DNA from: Acidobacteriota bacterium
GTDB lineage: Bacteria; Acidobacteriota; Blastocatellia; Pyrinomonadales; Pyrinomonadaceae
NCBI GenBank assembly: GCA_019242475.1
Contig: JAFAVK010000124.1
Span: 1 to 39,119, forward strand
Length of the DNA: 39,119 nt
Direction of reading: 5' to 3'
In this document: positions 16,258-24,244 of the stretch, one piece after another
How the letters are laid out: every line of letters begins with the position of its first letter
How positions within the stretch are numbered: the first letter of the stretch is position 1
Notes under the pieces: model-generated
What the model was told of the DNA's origin: nothing
Databases searched by the model: none
Seen by the model: only the letters and a program-made list of their open reading frames with translations
Program-made: the position numbers and the translations under genes

Positions 16258-17505
16258 TTAAAACCTCTGCGTGACTCCTCTAATCAGCCGCACGGTGTCG
16301 CGGGCGATGAGCAGCTCTTCGTCGGTGGGGATAACGTAGACGGCGAGGCGCGAGCCCTCGCGGCTGATGAGCCCCTCGCGGCGCGCCGTCGTCGCCTGGT
16401 TCGCCGCGGGGTCGAGTTCGACGCCCATCCAGCCGAGCCCCTCGCAGACGCGCTTGCGCACCTCCGCCGAGTTCTCGCCGATGCCGCCCGTGAAGACCAG
16501 CGCGTCGGCGCCGCCCGCGGCCGCCAGGTACGCGCCCACGTACTTGCGCACGCGGTAGCAGAAGATTTCGACGGCGAGGCCCGCGCGCCGGTCGCCCGAC
16601 TCGTGCGACTCGTCGAGCAGCTCGCGCATGTCGTTCGTCAAACCCGAAATCCCCAAGAGCCCCGACTGCTTGTTCAAGACCAAGTCCACCTCCTGCGCCG
16701 AGAGCCCCTCCTTCGCCCCGACGAAGTCGATGATGGCCGGGTCGATGTCGCCCGAGCGCGTCCCCATCACCAACCCTTCGAGCGGCGTCATGCCCATCGA
16801 AGTGTCCAACGAGTCGCCGCCCTTGATCGCCGCCGCCGAGCAGCCGTTGCCGAGGTGGAGCGTGATGATGTTCGTCTGCTCGCGCGCGAGGCCGCGCAGG
16901 CGCCGGTAGCGGTAGGCGACGTAGCGGTGCGAGGTGCCGTGGAAGCCGTAGCGGCGCACGCGGTAGCGCCGGTACCACTGGTAAGGGAGCGCGTAGAGGT
17001 AGGCGTGCGGCGGGAGCGTCTGGTGGAAGGCCGTGTCGAAGACGGCGCCCTGCGGCAGCCCCGGCCCGAAGACCTCGCGCGCGGCCTGGATGCCGCGGAT
17101 GTTGCCGGGGTTGTGGAGCGGCGCGAGGTCGATGCAGTCCTCGATGCCGCGCAGCACGTCTTCGTCGATGAGGACGGACTGCTTGAAGCGCTCGCCGCCG
17201 TGGACGACGCGGTGGCCGACGGCGTGGATGTCGCCGACGCTCTTGACCTCTTCAATCCCGGAATCTGCCGAAGTCACCCAACGGATGACCGTCTCGACGG
17301 CCGCGCGCGTGTCGCGCACCGGCGCCGTCGAGCGCCGCGCCTCGCTGCCGCGCGCGCTGAAAGTGATGATGGCCTCGCCCCCGATGCGCTCAATCACCCC
17401 GCTCGCCAGATGCTCGTCCGCGTCCCGCGCGATCTGGTCGAGGTCGGTCGCAATCAACTGAAACTTCGCCGTCGAGCTGCCGCAGTTCAAGACAAGTACG
17501 TTCAT
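16258..17505 (-). CDS. ackA: Acetate kinase
   Basis: Interconverts acetate + ATP and acetyl phosphate + ADP in the cytoplasm. 415 residues, usual length. All signature blocks are present: MNVLVLNCGSSTAKF at the start, GHRVVHGGERF, FDTAFHQTLPPHAYLYALP, the YGFHGTSHRYV motif with the catalytic histidine, HLGNGCSAAAIKGGDSLDTSMG, and FTGGIGENS near the C-terminus. The start chosen is the ATG of MNVLVLN; longer readings only translate palindrome I. No strong ribosome-binding site is seen. No phosphate acetyltransferase gene is adjacent. It is the last gene of the minus-strand run and ends against palindrome H. Confidence 0.97.
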   Translation of the reverse strand: MNVLVLNCGSSTAKFQLIATDLDQIARDADEHLASGVIERIGGEAIITFSARGSEARRSTAPVRDTRAAVETVIRWVTSADSGIEEVKSVGDIHAVGHRVVHGGERFKQSVLIDEDVLRGIEDCIDLAPLHNPGNIRGIQAAREVFGPGLPQGAVFDTAFHQTLPPHAYLYALPYQWYRRYRVRRYGFHGTSHRYVAYRYRRLRGLAREQTNIITLHLGNGCSAAAIKGGDSLDTSMGMTPLEGLVMGTRSGDIDPAIIDFVGAKEGLSAQEVDLVLNKQSGLLGISGLTNDMRELLDESHESGDRRAGLAVEIFCYRVRKYVGAYLAAAGGADALVFTGGIGENSAEVRKRVCEGLGWMGVELDPAANQATTARREGLISREGSRLAVYVIPTDEELLIARDTVRLIRGVTQRF

Positions 17506-17511
17506 ATTGGC

Positions 17512-17595
17512 GAATAGTAAATGGTAAATGGTGAATGGCAAAAGCCGGCCCAAATTTGAACCTGCTCACCATTCACTATTCACCATTTGCCATTC
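17512..17595. repeat. Palindromic element I (heptamer AAATGGT/GAATGGT)
   Basis: Left arm 17512-17538 pairs with 17569-17595 at 23 of 27 positions. All four mismatches are transitions. The spacer is 30 nt. It lies between the ATPase gene and acetate kinase, ending just before the ATPase stop codon. Confidence 0.88.
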
Positions 17596-17596
17596 A

Positions 17597-18394
17597 CTAG
17601 AGGTGCCGGAGGAAGGCTTCGGGGTTGTTGAGGAAGTCGCGGGTGAGCGCGACGTGCTCGACCTCTTCGTAGCGGACGCGGCGGACGGGGGCGCGGTCGA
17701 AGCTGAGGATGTCGGCGCCGGGGAGCGCCATCAGGATCGGCGAGTGCGTGGCGACGACGAACTGCGCGTCCTGCCCGGCCATCCCTTTGAGCATCGCGAG
17801 CAGGGCGAGTTGGCGTTGCGGCGAGAGCGGCGCCTCGGGCTCGTCTAAAAGATAAAGGCCGCCGGGCACGAAGCGCGACTGGAAGAGTTGCAGGAAGCTC
17901 TCGCCGTGCGAGCGCGCGTCGGCGTCCTCGCCGTAGCGGTTGGCGAGCGCGCGCCGCTGCCCGCGCACCACGCCCTGCGCGAGGCGCAGCGCGTAACCTT
18001 TGAGCCCCTCGCGCTCGAACTCGCCGGCCATCTCCTCAAGCTCCGCGCTCGTCTGGTTGACGCGCCGGGTGAAGTTGAAGAAGTCCTCGGCGCGCAGGAA
18101 GAAGCCGCGGTGCGTGCGCTTCGACCACGTCAGCTTCAGCTGCGCCGCCAGCGCCCGCGCGTGGCCCAGCGTCTTGTCCGCGCGCACGTCCTCGCCGCCC
18201 ACCACGACCGAGCCCACGCCCGCCGCCAACGCTTCGAGCACCGTGGACTTCCCCGACCCGTTCTCGCCGACGAGGAACGTGACCGGGCTGCGGAACTTGA
18301 TCTCTTTGAACTTCCTGACGACGGGGAGCGCGAACGGGAACCCGTCCAGTTCCCTCGCCGCCGGCCTGATGTCGATTGAGCGGAGGTGAATCAT
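17597..18394 (-). CDS. AAA-family (ABC-like) ATPase
   Basis: 265 residues. A cytoplasmic P-loop ATPase of the stand-alone AAA_21/COG3910 sort. Walker A is FLVGENGSGKST (40-51), the region before the signature is long and Arg-rich, Walker B is GLYLLDEPEAPLS, and the switch histidine is in VVATHSPILM. This resembles the ATPase found alone or with small nuclease or effector partners in defence-like modules, but no partner gene is adjacent: upstream is a secreted unknown protein (35-nt gap) and downstream acetate kinase. The role is unknown. ATG start with no clear ribosome-binding site. Confidence 0.88.
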   Translation of the reverse strand: MIHLRSIDIRPAARELDGFPFALPVVRKFKEIKFRSPVTFLVGENGSGKSTVLEALAAGVGSVVVGGEDVRADKTLGHARALAAQLKLTWSKRTHRGFFLRAEDFFNFTRRVNQTSAELEEMAGEFEREGLKGYALRLAQGVVRGQRRALANRYGEDADARSHGESFLQLFQSRFVPGGLYLLDEPEAPLSPQRQLALLAMLKGMAGQDAQFVVATHSPILMALPGADILSFDRAPVRRVRYEEVEHVALTRDFLNNPEAFLRHL

Positions 18395-18429
18395 CGCGTG
18401 CGACTTGTGGCGCGGAGGCGCTTCCGAAT

Positions 18430-19599
18430 TCAGAGGCGCGCGAGCCAGCCTTCGAGGCGCGCCTGCTGTTCCGCGAGCCAGGACTTGAAGCCGGCGGCGG
18501 GCGCGGCCTGTGACTGCTTCTCGAAGCGTTCGAGGTCGTGGATGAACTCCGTCCGGGCGTGGTGCATCGAGACCTCGACGCCCTCCCTCGCGTCCCTGAC
18601 CGACGCGGGCGAGAGGCCGGGGAATGCCGCGAGCACGGCGTCCACGGAAGTCTGCGGCGCCGCGTCGTCGAGGGCGGCGAGGGCCGACTTGAATTTGCGC
18701 ACGGCCTCGGCGGTCTCCACTTCGCCGGCGCCGCGCGCGTCGCGGACGAGCTGCAAGAGGCGCGGGAGTTGTGCACGCTCGCCCTCGTCCATCAACATCT
18801 TGTGCGAGGCGAAGTCCGCGTCCCCCTCGAAGGTGTAGTCCTCGAAGACGACCGACATGACGACCACGCCGTCGATGGTCTGCGGCGTGAAGCCGGACTC
18901 GGAGGCCCGCCCGTCGGTGATGCCGATCCTCCGCTCGTACGTCCCGCCCGGCTCCATCAAGGGTTTGCCCTCGGGCTCGAAGGCGAGCATCGACGTGCGC
19001 GGGCGGCCGTCGAAGGTCGTCTGCATCGCGACGGCGCGCACGCGCTTCGAAGAGAGGTTGTTCAGCGTGAGCTTCGCGCGCGGCAGCGGGTCGGGCGTGA
19101 ACTCGGTGACGGCGGCGGCGACGGACTGCGTCCGGTTGACGACCGTCGGCGCGGCCGTGTCGGAGGCGGCCACGCGCAGGACTTTGAAGACGAAGGGCGC
19201 GACGCCGACCCGTTCAAGGTCACGCGCCTCGACCGTCTCGCCCACGGCGGCCGTGTAGGTCGCCACCTCGTCGAGCCGGTCGAAGAAACGCGCGCCGACG
19301 TGGACGCCGACCTTCAGCTCGACGCGGCCGCCTTCGACTTTCGTCCTCACGTCCACGGCCTGCACGGTGTCGGCCGCCGCGCGCGCCGCGGCCGCGGGCG
19401 TGTCGCCGAACATCCCGTACCAGGCGCAGCCCGGCACGTCCAGGTAGGCGGGCTTCGCGCCGCTCTTGTAGACGACCTGCACGACGAGCTTGTCCGGCTT
19501 AGCTTGCGGCGCCGTCGCCTCCTGCGCCGAGGCGGCGAGCGCCGAGAGCAGGCAGACGGCCAGCGCGCGGCCGAGGTTTGCGAGGAGTCCTTGTTTCAT
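18430..19599 (-). CDS. Secreted hypothetical protein
   Basis: 389 residues, with a signal peptide (residues 1-25, cleavage after ASAQ). I do not recognise a family. The mature part opens with a beta-rich stretch (KLVVQVVYKSGAKPAYLDVPG) and has a central immunoglobulin-like region (about 165-245, LPRAKLTLNNLSSKRVRAVAMQTTFDGR) suited to a periplasmic partner-binding module. It ends in long helices (about 265-389) that look coiled-coil-like. The ribosome-binding site is good (AGGAGCGGTGCA before ATG). It is 125 nt downstream of the amidohydrolase and 35 nt upstream of the ATPase gene, so it may belong to the same transcript. Confidence 0.8.
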   Translation of the reverse strand: MKQGLLANLGRALAVCLLSALAASAQEATAPQAKPDKLVVQVVYKSGAKPAYLDVPGCAWYGMFGDTPAAAARAAADTVQAVDVRTKVEGGRVELKVGVHVGARFFDRLDEVATYTAAVGETVEARDLERVGVAPFVFKVLRVAASDTAAPTVVNRTQSVAAAVTEFTPDPLPRAKLTLNNLSSKRVRAVAMQTTFDGRPRTSMLAFEPEGKPLMEPGGTYERRIGITDGRASESGFTPQTIDGVVVMSVVFEDYTFEGDADFASHKMLMDEGERAQLPRLLQLVRDARGAGEVETAEAVRKFKSALAALDDAAPQTSVDAVLAAFPGLSPASVRDAREGVEVSMHHARTEFIHDLERFEKQSQAAPAAGFKSWLAEQQARLEGWLARL

Positions 19600-19724
19600 T
19601 GCACCGCTCCTTGAAGTGTCTCGGGAAGCCGGCGGGGAATCTCACACGGCGTTTCTATGCCACGCGGGGGATAAAGTCAACGCGTACCGTTCACACGCGG
19701 CGCGGGCCGGTTCGTTCCCGAAGC

Positions 19725-21089
19725 TCAGGCCGCTCCGGCGAGCCTGCGCGCCGCGTCGAGGAGGCGCGCGCGCAGGTCTTCCTCGTCGAGCGTCGTGACG
19801 CGGCCGTCGCGGAAGACCTCGCGGCCGGCGACGACCGTGAGCAGCACGTCGCGCCCCGAGGAGGAGAAGACGAGCGCGGCCGCCGGGTCGTACGCAGGCG
19901 TCTGGTGCGCCGCGTCGAGCCGCACCGCGACGAGGTCTGCTTCGAGACCTTCTTCGAGAGAGCCCGTCGCGTGTCGCATGTTCATCGCCGACGCGCCGCC
20001 GTGCGTCAACAGTCGCAGGGCGTCGTTCGCGTCCAACGCCCTCCCCCCCGCGACCGTCTCGCCCGCCGCGCGCGAGGCGAGCAGCGCGAAGCGCGACTCC
20101 TCCAACAGGTCGCACACGTTGTTGCTGGCGACCGAGTCGCTGCCGAGCCCTACGAGCGCGCCCGCCTCAAGCATCGCCGCCAGCGGCGCGCGCCCGTGCC
20201 CGAGCTTCGCGTTTGACTTCGGGCAGTGCGCGACGCCCGCCCCGTGCTCCTTCAACAACCTGATGTCTTCTCCGTCCACGCGGACGCAGTGCGCGAGGAG
20301 CGGGCGCGCGTCGAGCACGCCCACGCTCGCGAGGTGTCGGACGGGCGTCGTGTGCGGCGCGTCGAACGCGAAGCCGCGCAACGCGTAGGCCGCCGCGAAG
20401 ATGCCGCCGCCCTCCGTCAGCAGAGCCTGCTCGGCCTCCGACTCGGCCGCGTGCATCATCAGCGGCAGGCGCTCATCGACGGCGAAGCGCGTCAGCATCT
20501 CAAGGAGCGCCGGCGCGACCGTGTAGGGCGAGTGCGGCGAGAGCCCGAGCGTGACGAGCGGCGTCTCGCCCGAGCGCAGACGTTCGATCTTCTCGCGCGC
20601 CTTGTCGAACTGCCCCGCGGCCACGGTCGCGTCCGGGCCGAATGCCTCCTGGTAGACGACGCCGCGCAGCCCCGCGTCGCGCAGCGCGCGCATCACGGGC
20701 GCGCCCGAATCGCTCGCGTCGCCGACGCAGGTCACGCCCGCACGCGCCGCCTCGACCGCGCCCCACGCGGCCGAGACGTAGAGGTCTTCCGAACTCATCC
20801 GCTCGTTGCGCGAGGCGGTGACTTTGCGCAGCCAGGCGAAGAAGTCGCCCTCCTCCGGTTCGAGGAAGCCGCGCATCGCCGTCAGCTCAAGGTGCGTGTG
20901 ACAGTTGACGAAGCCCGGCAGGAGGGCCGCTTCGCCCAACTCTTCAACCTCCGCCGAAGGGAACCTCTCCGACACTTCCGCGCGCGGCCCCACGCCCGCG
21001 ATGCGCGTCCCCTCGACGGCGACCGCGCCGTCACGAATCGGCCCGTCAGTTATCGGCAGCACCCAGCGCGCGCAGTAAATTTTCGTCAT
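19725..21089 (-). CDS. Amidohydrolase-superfamily deaminase or hydrolase
   Basis: 454 residues, of the ATZ/TRZ type (MtaD, guanine deaminase, aminofutalosine deaminase relatives). The metal-site residues are visible: His64 and His66 in VNCHTHLEL, His185 in SPHSPYT, His212 with Glu215 in HAAESE, His266 in LLAHCV, and Asp317 in GLGSDSVASN. The reaction is a zinc-dependent hydrolytic deamination of a heterocyclic or nucleoside-type substrate, which cannot be specified further. Its ATG overlaps the MFS stop by 4 nt (ATGA), showing translational coupling; GGGGGAGACGGG precedes it. The exporter next to it could move the substrate or product, which is inference. Confidence 0.92.
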   Translation of the reverse strand: MTKIYCARWVLPITDGPIRDGAVAVEGTRIAGVGPRAEVSERFPSAEVEELGEAALLPGFVNCHTHLELTAMRGFLEPEEGDFFAWLRKVTASRNERMSSEDLYVSAAWGAVEAARAGVTCVGDASDSGAPVMRALRDAGLRGVVYQEAFGPDATVAAGQFDKAREKIERLRSGETPLVTLGLSPHSPYTVAPALLEMLTRFAVDERLPLMMHAAESEAEQALLTEGGGIFAAAYALRGFAFDAPHTTPVRHLASVGVLDARPLLAHCVRVDGEDIRLLKEHGAGVAHCPKSNAKLGHGRAPLAAMLEAGALVGLGSDSVASNNVCDLLEESRFALLASRAAGETVAGGRALDANDALRLLTHGGASAMNMRHATGSLEEGLEADLVAVRLDAAHQTPAYDPAAALVFSSSGRDVLLTVVAGREVFRDGRVTTLDEEDLRARLLDAARRLAGAA

Positions 21090-22462
21090 CCCGTCTCCCC
21101 CCTGCGTCGGCGCAGTGCGAACCACAAGAGCCCCGAGATCATAATCACCGTGCCGCCGCCGGCCGCGACGGCGCGCATGCCGAGCCGGTCGGCCGCCGCG
21201 CCCGAGACGAGAATCGAGCCGACCATCGTCAGCGTCGTCAGAGTCTCGTACGAGGCGAAGACGCGGCCGGCGAAGGCGTCCTCAGTGCGGCGCATCAAGA
21301 GCGTCTGCTGCGCCGTCCACCAGATGGCGAAGTTCATCTCGCGCGCAACTAAGAGCGCCGCCGCGCCGAAGAGGTTCGGGGTCAGGCTGAAGAGCAAGAG
21401 CCCGCAGCCGTCGAGCGTCAGCGAACGCCCCATGCGCGCCCCCAACCCTTCGACGGCGCCCCGGTTGAAGCGCCGTGCGAGCGGCGCTCCGAGCACGCCG
21501 CCGAGCCCCATCGCCACGAACAGCACAGAGATGCCGAAGTCGGTCGGCCGCTCCGCCACCGCGCGCACCGAAGCGCCCCAACGGCCCGCGGCCTGCTCGC
21601 CCAGACTCGCGCCGAATAGGCTGTAGAGCGCACGTGCCGCGCCGTTCCCCAGACCCCAGCCGCCCCCCACCACGAAGACCGCCGCCAGCACGCGGTCGCG
21701 CCGCACGTAGCGCAGCCCCTCTCTGAAGTCGGCCGCCACGCGCCGCAGCGCGGACAGGAAGAGGGGGAGACTTGGGGACTGGGTGACGGGGCGATGTTTT
21801 ACGGCGGCGAGGCCGGACAGGGAACCCCTCTCCCCGTCTTCAAGTCTCCCCATCTCCCCTTCTCCCCTTCTCCCCGTCGCCGCACGTATGCGCCGGATCA
21901 TCTCGGCCGAGGCAAGGAACGTGAGCGCGTTGAGGACGAAGACCGTGTCGCGCCCGAGCGCGGTGGCGACGACGCCGCCGAGCGCGGAGCCGACGGCGAT
22001 GGTCGCGGCGGTCGTCGAGGCCGAGAGCGAGTTGGCCGCGAGCAGCTCCTCCGTCCCGCCGACGAGGTTCGGGATCGAGGCGCGCTTGGCCGCGTTGAAG
22101 AAGGCCGAGACCGAGAAGAGCGACGCGCCGACGACGTAGATGAGCGCGAGCGAAGCGGAGCGGTTCGCCAGCATGAACCCGAGCGCGAGCCCCGCGCGCG
22201 CCAGGTCGGCCGCGATCATCACCCGGCGGCGGCTCACGCGGTCAACGACCACGCCCGCCAACGGGCCGAAGAGGAAGAGCGGCAGGTGGCGCGCGATGGC
22301 GTAGGTCGCCACCGCCAAACCGACGCGCCCCGCGCCCGCGAGTTGAATCGCGAGCGCCAGCACCGCGATGTTGTTCAGCCAGTCGCCGACCTCCGAGACG
22401 ACCTGGCCCGTCCACAGCCTCCGGAAGTCCGCGTTGCCGGATAGAAGCCCACGGTAAGTCAC
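21086..22462 (-). CDS. MFS transporter (EntS/DHA3-like exporter) with a repeat element in its central loop
   Basis: 458 residues, 12 predicted membrane segments in two halves. The opening FRRLWTGQVVSEVGDWLNNIAVLALAIQL and the loop PLAGVVVDRVSRRRVMIAADLARA are typical of the DHA3/EntS efflux group. The start is taken as GTG 22462, which overlaps the upstream lytic transglycosylase stop (GTGA). Residues about 195-235 (ATGRRGEGEMGRLEDGERG and onward to SPSLPLFLSAL) do not look like a transporter: they are the in-frame translation of octamer palindrome J, sitting in the cytoplasmic loop between the two halves. Substrate unknown. Confidence 0.9.
   Translation of the reverse strand: MTYRGLLSGNADFRRLWTGQVVSEVGDWLNNIAVLALAIQLAGAGRVGLAVATYAIARHLPLFLFGPLAGVVVDRVSRRRVMIAADLARAGLALGFMLANRSASLALIYVVGASLFSVSAFFNAAKRASIPNLVGGTEELLAANSLSASTTAATIAVGSALGGVVATALGRDTVFVLNALTFLASAEMIRRIRAATGRRGEGEMGRLEDGERGSLSGLAAVKHRPVTQSPSLPLFLSALRRVAADFREGLRYVRRDRVLAAVFVVGGGWGLGNGAARALYSLFGASLGEQAAGRWGASVRAVAERPTDFGISVLFVAMGLGGVLGAPLARRFNRGAVEGLGARMGRSLTLDGCGLLLFSLTPNLFGAAALLVAREMNFAIWWTAQQTLLMRRTEDAFAGRVFASYETLTTLTMVGSILVSGAAADRLGMRAVAAGGGTVIMISGLLWFALRRRRGETG
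21758..21878. repeat. Palindromic element J (octamer type) inside the MFS coding sequence
   Basis: Left arm 21758-21796 has period-8 units (TTGGGGAC, TGGGTGAC, GGGGCGAT). The right arm 21829-21878 is the inverted form (CTCCCCAT, CTCCCCTT twice, CTCCCCGT). An 11-bp core pairs perfectly (21764-21774 with 21841-21851). It belongs to the same octamer class as element C. It is read without a stop in the MFS frame. Confidence 0.85.
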
Positions 22463-23046
22463 TGCCTGCCGCCCGCCTTCTTCTTCCGGTAGCGTTCGAG
22501 AATGTTGGTGACGTAGGCGCGCGTGGAGGGGAAGTCGATGCGGGCGACGAACTCGTCGGCGGTGAGCGGGCGCCGGCCGGGCGCGACGCGGTTCCACTCG
22601 GCGGCGCGCGAAGGGCCGGCGTTGTAGGCGGCGATGACGCGCGGCTCGGCGCCGGGCGTGTCGTGATAGTCCTTCCAGATTTTTTCGAGGTACCAGCAGC
22701 CGACCTGTATGTTGCGCTCAGGGTCGGCGAGCGCGCGCTCGGGGTCGCGCCGCATCTGCTCGGCCAGCTCGCGCATGCCGGTCTCGGCCGCCCACTCGCG
22801 CGCGACCGCCGGCGTCACCTGCATCAGCCCGACCTCGCCCGCGTCGCCCTTCATCCACGGGCGGAAGTAGGTCTCCTCGTAGATGATGCTCCACACCAGG
22901 TCGGGGTCGAGCCCGTAGACGGCGGCCTGCCGCGCGATCAGCGCGTCGAAGCGGTGTATCCAATATTGGTTGAAGAAGTATGCGGCGACGCCGACGCCGA
23001 CGATGAGGACGAGCGCGGCGAGAGTAAAACGTCTGAGGGCGGGCAT
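22459..23046 (-). CDS. Membrane-anchored lytic transglycosylase (SLT domain)
   Basis: 195 residues. Cleaves peptidoglycan between MurNAc and GlcNAc to form anhydro-muramyl ends. An N-terminal anchor (about 8-27, TLAALVLIVGVGVAAYF) is followed by the goose-lysozyme-like SLT fold. Catalytic Glu is in YGLDPDLVWSIIYEETYF (Glu59 counted from the TTG at 23049), then GEVGLMQVTPAVA, and AAYNAGPSRAAEW near the end. The usual Glu-Ser pair is Glu-Thr here. ATG at 23046 is preferred over the TTG one codon earlier. The stop overlaps the MFS start by 4 nt, making it the first gene of a coupled trio. Confidence 0.93.
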   Translation of the reverse strand: MPALRRFTLAALVLIVGVGVAAYFFNQYWIHRFDALIARQAAVYGLDPDLVWSIIYEETYFRPWMKGDAGEVGLMQVTPAVAREWAAETGMRELAEQMRRDPERALADPERNIQVGCWYLEKIWKDYHDTPGAEPRVIAAYNAGPSRAAEWNRVAPGRRPLTADEFVARIDFPSTRAYVTNILERYRKKKAGGRQ

Positions 23047-23056
23047 CAAGGTAAAA

Positions 23057-23076
23057 GCGGTCAGCGTTCAGCGGTC
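23057..23076. repeat. Heptamer array K (GCGGTCA/GCGTTCA), single arm
   Basis: Three period-7 units in the short gap before the lytic transglycosylase gene. No inverted partner is nearby, so it may be a decayed or half element. Confidence 0.6.
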
Positions 23077-23107
23077 GGCCGGACAGAGGCATCAGGGCGC
23101 GGGCGGT

Positions 23108-23896
23108 TCAGTTCCTTCTCCGCAGGTGCGCCCAGAGCGAGGCGCGGGTGGCGGTGGCGTCGCGCCCTTCGTAGCGCGAGAGCAGGGCGCGGCGGTCGAG
23201 GACGTGCCCCTGGAGCCAGACCTCGGCGGAGAAGCCCGCGCCGACGGCGAGCGCGTCGCCGCGCAGCGCCTTCGTGTTGACGAGCACTTCGAGCTTGAGC
23301 TTGCCGAGGTCGAGGTAGACCCAGTAGAGGTCAGTCCCCGAGACGGGGTTCCTGAGCGGCTTGAAGGAGATGACGCGGCCCGAGAGCGACCAGTCGTTCT
23401 CGTGCGCGGCGCGCGAGGGCGCGGCCTCTTCGAGCGGCTGCCAGCGCGTCTCGGCGGACTCGGTCGTGACGCGCGCGCGGTAGGCCAGCCCGCACAACCC
23501 GACGTGCAGCTCCTGCGCGCGGAAGCCCTCGGGGCCGACCTCCGTCAGGTTCTGCAGCTCGAAGAGGACTTCCGTCTCGTAGCCGTCGCAGTAGCCGTGG
23601 ACGATGGCCTCGCCGTCCTCGTCGTACTCGGTCAAGGCCCAGGGGCTCACGCGTTGCGTGTAGCGCGCGCGGAAGCCGGGGCGGCAGTCGGCGTAGAAGA
23701 TTTCGCCCGTGCCCGACTCGTAGAGCACCGTCCAGACTTCGAGCCCCTCGCCCAGCTTCCAGCAGCGGCCGTGGAGCACGGCGCCGCGGCGGCAGAGCTG
23801 CGTGGGCTCGCCCTGGTCGCCCGCGCGCTCGGCGAGGTGGTTGAAGTCCTTCTCGCTCGGCACGTCGATCCCGATGGCTTCGAACGTCTCTTCCAT
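23108..23896 (-). CDS. Conserved-looking hypothetical protein
   Basis: 262 residues with no family I can name. It opens with EETFEAIGIDVPSEKDFNHLAERAG. The middle is beta-strand-rich with many aromatic residues (VWTVLYESGTGEIFYADCRPGF), and a second strand-rich domain follows from about 165 (LSGRVISFKPLRNPVSGTDLYWVYLDLGKLKLEVLVN), a pattern seen in OB-like or beta-barrel folds. No signal peptide or membrane segment. Codon use matches the neighbours. It is flanked by the single heptamer arrays K and L. ATG start with a weak ribosome-binding site. Confidence 0.78.
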   Translation of the reverse strand: MEETFEAIGIDVPSEKDFNHLAERAGDQGEPTQLCRRGAVLHGRCWKLGEGLEVWTVLYESGTGEIFYADCRPGFRARYTQRVSPWALTEYDEDGEAIVHGYCDGYETEVLFELQNLTEVGPEGFRAQELHVGLCGLAYRARVTTESAETRWQPLEEAAPSRAAHENDWSLSGRVISFKPLRNPVSGTDLYWVYLDLGKLKLEVLVNTKALRGDALAVGAGFSAEVWLQGHVLDRRALLSRYEGRDATATRASLWAHLRRRN

Positions 23897-23900
23897 AATC

Positions 23901-23923
23901 GCGTTCAGCGCTCAGCGCTCAGC
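23901..23923. repeat. Heptamer array L (GCGTTCA/GCGCTCA), single arm
   Basis: Three period-7 units in the 32-nt gap between the 73-residue gene and the 262-residue gene. Same orientation as array K; no inverted partner seen. Confidence 0.6.
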
Positions 23924-23928
23924 TTCCC

Positions 23929-24150
23929 TCACCTCGACGCGCGCTTCTTCGGGGCCGGCTTGGCGTCCGGGCCTTCGCCCTGGCGCGGGGCGCGGCTGCG
24001 GAAGCCGCGGAGGTTACGGACGGGGCCGTGGCTCGGGCGCGCGCCCGAGCGCACCATCTCGGCGAACAGCTCGACGTCGTAGTCTGCCTCGCGCGACATC
24101 TCCTCGCGGATCGCGTGCAGCTCTTCGAGGAATCTCGGCTTGCGGTACAT
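23929..24150 (-). CDS. Small basic hypothetical protein
   Basis: 73 residues starting MYRKPRFLEELHAIREEMS. The N-terminal 35 residues form a charged helix; the rest is basic, Pro/Arg/Lys-rich and probably disordered (GARPSHGPVRNLRGF, AKPAPKKRASR). No known family. The start is the ATG of MYRKPRF; a longer reading would translate part of palindrome M. It sits between palindrome M and array L in the minus-strand run. Confidence 0.6.
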   Translation of the reverse strand: MYRKPRFLEELHAIREEMSREADYDVELFAEMVRSGARPSHGPVRNLRGFRSRAPRQGEGPDAKPAPKKRASR

Positions 24151-24163
24151 GTTGCGCCAATCA

Positions 24164-24244
24164 TAAATCGTAAACCGTGAACCGTAAACCGTGACGAGTG
24201 AAGGCAAGCCGTTCTGGTCACGGTTCACGGTTTACGGTTCACGG
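24164..24244. repeat. Palindromic element M (heptamer CGTAAAC/CGTGAAC)
   Basis: Left arm 24164-24195 and right arm 24217-24244 consist of alternating CGTAAAC and CGTGAAC units, period 7. Each 7-mer pairs with at most one mismatch, or perfectly when shifted by two units. The right arm contains the stop codon of the PIN gene (24239-24241). Confidence 0.92.

Noticed and set aside
23057..23923. Arrays K and L as the ends of a transposon around the 262-residue gene
   Set aside because: They have the same orientation, are imperfect and very short, the gene is not transposase-like, and codon use matches the neighbours.
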